14,955 nucleotides of DNA from NCBI GenBank assembly GCA_021779775.1, contig JAJYAB010000010.1:1-14955 (forward strand). Reading direction: 5' to 3'. Source of the DNA: Actinomycetes bacterium. GTDB lineage: Bacteria; Actinomycetota; Acidimicrobiia; Acidimicrobiales; UBA8190. The position numbers were made by a program, and so were the translations under genes. Shown here in pieces: positions 12,946 to 14,955 of this stretch (its first letter is position 1; each line of letters starts with the position of its first letter). Below the pieces are notes generated by a model, which had not been told where the DNA came from, made no database searches, and worked only from the letters and a program-made list of their open reading frames with translations.

Positions 12946-13762
12946 TCACAACGGGAGGTTTCCCGTTGCAGCACGAGTGCTCCCCGATGCTCGGTAGGCG
13001 TCGATGCACGCCTCGGCGACCTTCCACTTGTGGATCTCGTCGGCCCCGTCGGCGAACCGGCTCCAGCGAGCCGTGGGAGAACCGGTCGAGCGACCGTGCC
13101 ACCATCAGGTCGAGCGCGGTCTCGATCTGGCCGAGCCACCGCATGCAGTGGGCCAGGCGCGCCGGGCCGAGGCGGCTCTGCCCGAGGCGGTGGCCCCCGC
13201 CTCGCTCGCCGAGCACGCGGGTCACCGGGACGTGGAGCCCATGGATGCGGATCTCGCAGTGGTTATGGCTGCCGGACATTGTCTCGATGTCCCGGACGAT
13301 CTCGAACCCCGGATCAGGCAGATCCACGATGCATGCCGTCGTCGCCGCCTGGGGGACCTCGGGATCGTTTTCTGTCCGGGCGATCAGGATGGCAAAGGCT
13401 GCCCCGCGCGCGCCGGAGATGAACCACTTGTGCCCGTCGATGGTCCACGTGTCCCCGGCGAGCACCCCCCGGGTCTGCATGAGGGTGGGATCCGAGCCGG
13501 CGACGTCAGGCTCGGTCATGGCGAAGCAGGACCGCAGGCGCCCCTCGCACATGGGCCGCAGGTAGGTTGCCTTCTGCTCGTCGGTGCCGAAGTGCAGCAG
13601 CGTGTGCATGTTTCCCTCGTCGAGCGCTACCCGCCACTCTCCACGTCCTGCAGCCTCGGATGTCAGGCGCGTCTCGGTGGGGCGGACTTCGTCATCCATG
13701 AACGCCCGCATCCGCTGGCGGACCTCCTCCACGTCACGAGCAAAGGTGAAGTCGATGGCCAT
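12946..13762 (-). pseudogene. Acyl-CoA dehydrogenase, broken by two internal deletions
   Basis: Reading leftward from ATG 13762, MAIDFTFARDVEEVRQRMRA begins like an actinobacterial FadE-type acyl-CoA dehydrogenase. After SEAAGRGEWRV (about codon 45) the text jumps in frame to DEGNMHTLLHFGTDEQK, skipping roughly 50 residues of the N-terminal helical domain. The middle is then normal: SCFAMTEPDVAGSDPT, WTIDGHKWFISGARGA, ETMSGSHNHCEIRI, RLGPARLAHCMRWLGQ. After DRFSHGSL (near 13064) the frame changes, and the true C-terminus resumes in another frame as SRFADGADEIHKWKVAEACI to a TGA at 12946-12948, with roughly 90 residues missing, including the region that normally carries the catalytic base. Total span is about 817 bp against about 1.2 kb for the family. 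It is probably inactive. Deletion sizes are estimates from memory of the family. Confidence 0.88.
12949..12968. terminator. Perfect 8-bp hairpin between convergent genes
   Basis: CAACGGGA, loop GGTT, TCCCGTTG. It starts next to the TGA of the acyl-CoA dehydrogenase remnant and 18 bp after the stop of the four-helix protein gene, so it can serve both directions. No T-tract is present. Confidence 0.65.
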
Positions 13763-13826
13763 GACGCGAAGTCTGCCACTCCACGGCTCTTTCCCGGGCG
13801 GCATCAACCGTGCGAGCGGTCACTCG

Positions 13827-13832
13827 TAAGAT
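13827..13832 (+). promoter_or_regulatory. Putative -10 box of the merR-type gene
   Basis: TAAGAT is followed by seven bases and a GTG at 13840. It is the best -10 match in the window and decides between four in-frame start choices (13810, 13831, 13840 and 13846). Confidence 0.55.
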
Positions 13833-13839
13833 GGCTGGC

Positions 13840-14667
13840 GTGGAGATGCGGGTCGAGCAGCTGGCCGACGAAGCCGGGGTGAGCATCGACACCGTGCGCT
13901 ACTACCAGACCCGGGGGCTGCTTCCCCCTCCCCGTCACCAGGGTCGCGTGGCGTGGTACTCGGCGCACCATCTGGAGCGCATCGACCGCATCCGCGCGCT
14001 GCAGCGGAAGGGGTTCACGCTGGCGACGATCGCCCGGGTGCTCGACGGGAAGCTCGACGCCGCCGACGAGGCGCTGGTCGATGCCGTGCTCGGCGAGCTA
14101 CGCCGGGACCAGCGCCTGCTGAGCCTGACCGAACTGGCCGACCGCACCGGAATCCCCGTTGCCCTGTTGCAGACGGTGGCGGACGAGGGTCTCCTCGTCC
14201 CTACTCGTGTCGGCGACGACGAGAGCCTCGGCGAGGGCGAGGGCTTCACCGAGGACGATGTCGTGGTCGCTCGAGCCGGCATGGCACTGCTCCAGTGGGG
14301 TGTTCCCCTGCCCGAGCTCCTCGAGCTGGCCCGCCACCACCACCGCGCCATGCAGGACACCGCCCATCGGGCGGTGTCGCTGTTCGACACGCATGTCCGC
14401 GGGGCGCAGCGCGACCATGCGCCGGACGCACCGGCCGGTGGGCGCGTACCGACCGGCAGACCAGACGCCGCCAGCCGGCTCGCCGAAGCGTTCCACGCGC
14501 TGCTGCCGGCCACCACGTCCCTCGTGGCGCACCACTTCACCCGAGTCCTGCTCCACGCGGCCGTCGACCACATCGAGCAGGTCAACCCCGTCGAGCAGGT
14601 CAACCCCGTCGAGCAGGTCGGGACGGAGCACGAGCGCCTTGTCGCACGCGCGGGGACCGCTCGATGA
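13840..14667 (+). CDS. MerR-family regulator with a second MerR-like domain
   Basis: From GTG 13840 the product has 275 residues. Residues 4-70 are a typical MerR winged helix: VEQLADEAGVSIDTVRYYQT, RGLLPPPR, then WYSAHHLERIDRIRALQRKG and FTLATIARVL. Residues 95-165 look like a degenerate second copy: LTELADRTGIPVALLQTVA, DEGLLVPTR, FTEDDVVVARAGMALLQWG, VPLPELLELA. The rest is helical, with two 6-residue repeats EQVNPV near 246-257 in the C-terminal tail. There is no cysteine set for metal sensing, so the ligand is unknown. The gene is divergent from the acyl-CoA dehydrogenase remnant, a plausible former target, and its stop overlaps menG as ATGA. Confidence 0.88.
   Translation: MEMRVEQLADEAGVSIDTVRYYQTRGLLPPPRHQGRVAWYSAHHLERIDRIRALQRKGFTLATIARVLDGKLDAADEALVDAVLGELRRDQRLLSLTELADRTGIPVALLQTVADEGLLVPTRVGDDESLGEGEGFTEDDVVVARAGMALLQWGVPLPELLELARHHHRAMQDTAHRAVSLFDTHVRGAQRDHAPDAPAGGRVPTGRPDAASRLAEAFHALLPATTSLVAHHFTRVLLHAAVDHIEQVNPVEQVNPVEQVGTEHERLVARAGTAR
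14575..14619. repeat. 18-bp tandem repeat, 2.5 copies, in the MerR C-terminus
   Basis: GAGCAGGTCAACCCCGTC at 14575-14592 and 14593-14610, with half a third copy (GAGCAGGTC) at 14611-14619. It is in frame and encodes EQVNPV units. Confidence 0.9.
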
Positions 14668-14955
14668 CCGGCCGTCGGCTCGAGCCGGCCCTGCCGGAGG
14701 GCGCCGACAAGGTGGCCATGGTGCGGTCGATGTTCGACACGATCGCTCCCCGGTACGACGTCGTCAACCGGTTGATGACGTTCGGCCTCGACAGCATCTG
14801 GCGCCGGCGGACCGTGACGGCACTGGCGCTTCCAGCCGGGTCGACTGTGCTCGACCTGGCATGCGGCACCGGCGACCTGTGCCGCATGCTCGAGAGCCGG
14901 GGCCTGCACCCCATCGGCGCCGACCTGTCGTTCGGGATGCTCGGCGCGCGTCGGA
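14664..14955 (+). CDS. menG: Demethylmenaquinone methyltransferase, N-terminal part (runs off right edge)
   Basis: Ninety-seven codons are visible. FDTIAPRYDVVNRLMTFGLD (24-43) and the SAM-binding motif VLDLACGTGDL (62-72), followed by IGADLSFGML (84-93), are signatures of the UbiE/MenG family, which methylates demethylmenaquinone to menaquinone at the membrane. ATG at 14664 overlaps the merR-type stop as ATGA, so the two are co-transcribed and probably translationally coupled. In an actinobacterium the menaquinone role is expected over ubiquinone. Confidence 0.92.
   Translation, partial: MTGRRLEPALPEGADKVAMVRSMFDTIAPRYDVVNRLMTFGLDSIWRRRTVTALALPAGSTVLDLACGTGDLCRMLESRGLHPIGADLSFGMLGARR

Noticed and set aside
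12788..13063. Continuation of the acyl-CoA dehydrogenase frame past the second junction
   Set aside because: After HGSL the residues in that frame are Arg/Gly-rich noise, while the conserved C-terminus is found in the neighbouring frame.
1..14955. tRNA, rRNA, insertion sequences, prophage, toxin-antitoxin or defence genes
   Set aside because: None was recognised on either strand; coding density is high and the identified genes are housekeeping.

Overview
The window is high-GC DNA from an actinobacterium. The direct evidence is a mycothiol synthase gene (mshD), since mycothiol is an actinobacterial thiol, a menaquinone methyltransferase start (menG), a GroES paralogue of the actinobacterial type, frequent GTG/TTG starts, and many start codons placed 6-9 nt after a TANNNT box, as in leaderless actinobacterial genes. 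A lineage near Acidimicrobiia or another deep actinobacterial group is possible, but that is inference.

Layout. Positions 1-3599 form a leftward block: a groES-like gene, hisI, trpE, a ygfZ-type folate-binding gene and, after a 183-bp gap with a four-copy 24-bp tandem repeat, the first 22 codons of trpC running off the left edge. A rightward gene for a proline-rich membrane-anchored protein (3682-4677) follows, divergent from groES. Positions 4667-9793 hold a tightly packed leftward histidine operon, hisD-hisC-hisB-hisH-hisA-hisF, whose junctions are 4-nt or longer overlaps or a 4-nt gap. To the right come a small rightward ORF of 64 codons, a leftward nth (endonuclease III), rightward mshD, a leftward VIT1/CCC1-type transporter, a rightward four-helix membrane protein, a leftward broken acyl-CoA dehydrogenase gene, and a rightward tandem-domain MerR regulator that overlaps the start of menG, which runs off the right edge.

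How the genes work together. HisI, HisF, HisH, HisA, HisB, HisC and HisD cover most of histidine biosynthesis; hisG and hisE are not in the window. HisI sits apart from the other his genes, co-linear with trpE and headed by the GroES paralogue. HisA carries the loop of dedicated HisA enzymes, not the arginine-rich loop of the bifunctional PriA, so a separate trpF may exist elsewhere.

No new multi-gene defence or mobile system is visible; this is mostly a housekeeping biosynthetic region. The most notable signals are: (a) a recurring leaderless-promoter layout that fixes many starts; (b) the tandem repeat and 17-bp palindrome in front of trpC; (c) a 19-bp duplication of the promoter-start context at mshD; (d) an acyl-CoA dehydrogenase pseudogene with two internal deletions; (e) a MerR regulator with what looks like a second, degenerate MerR domain; and (f) near-perfect hairpins placed at convergent stop codons.
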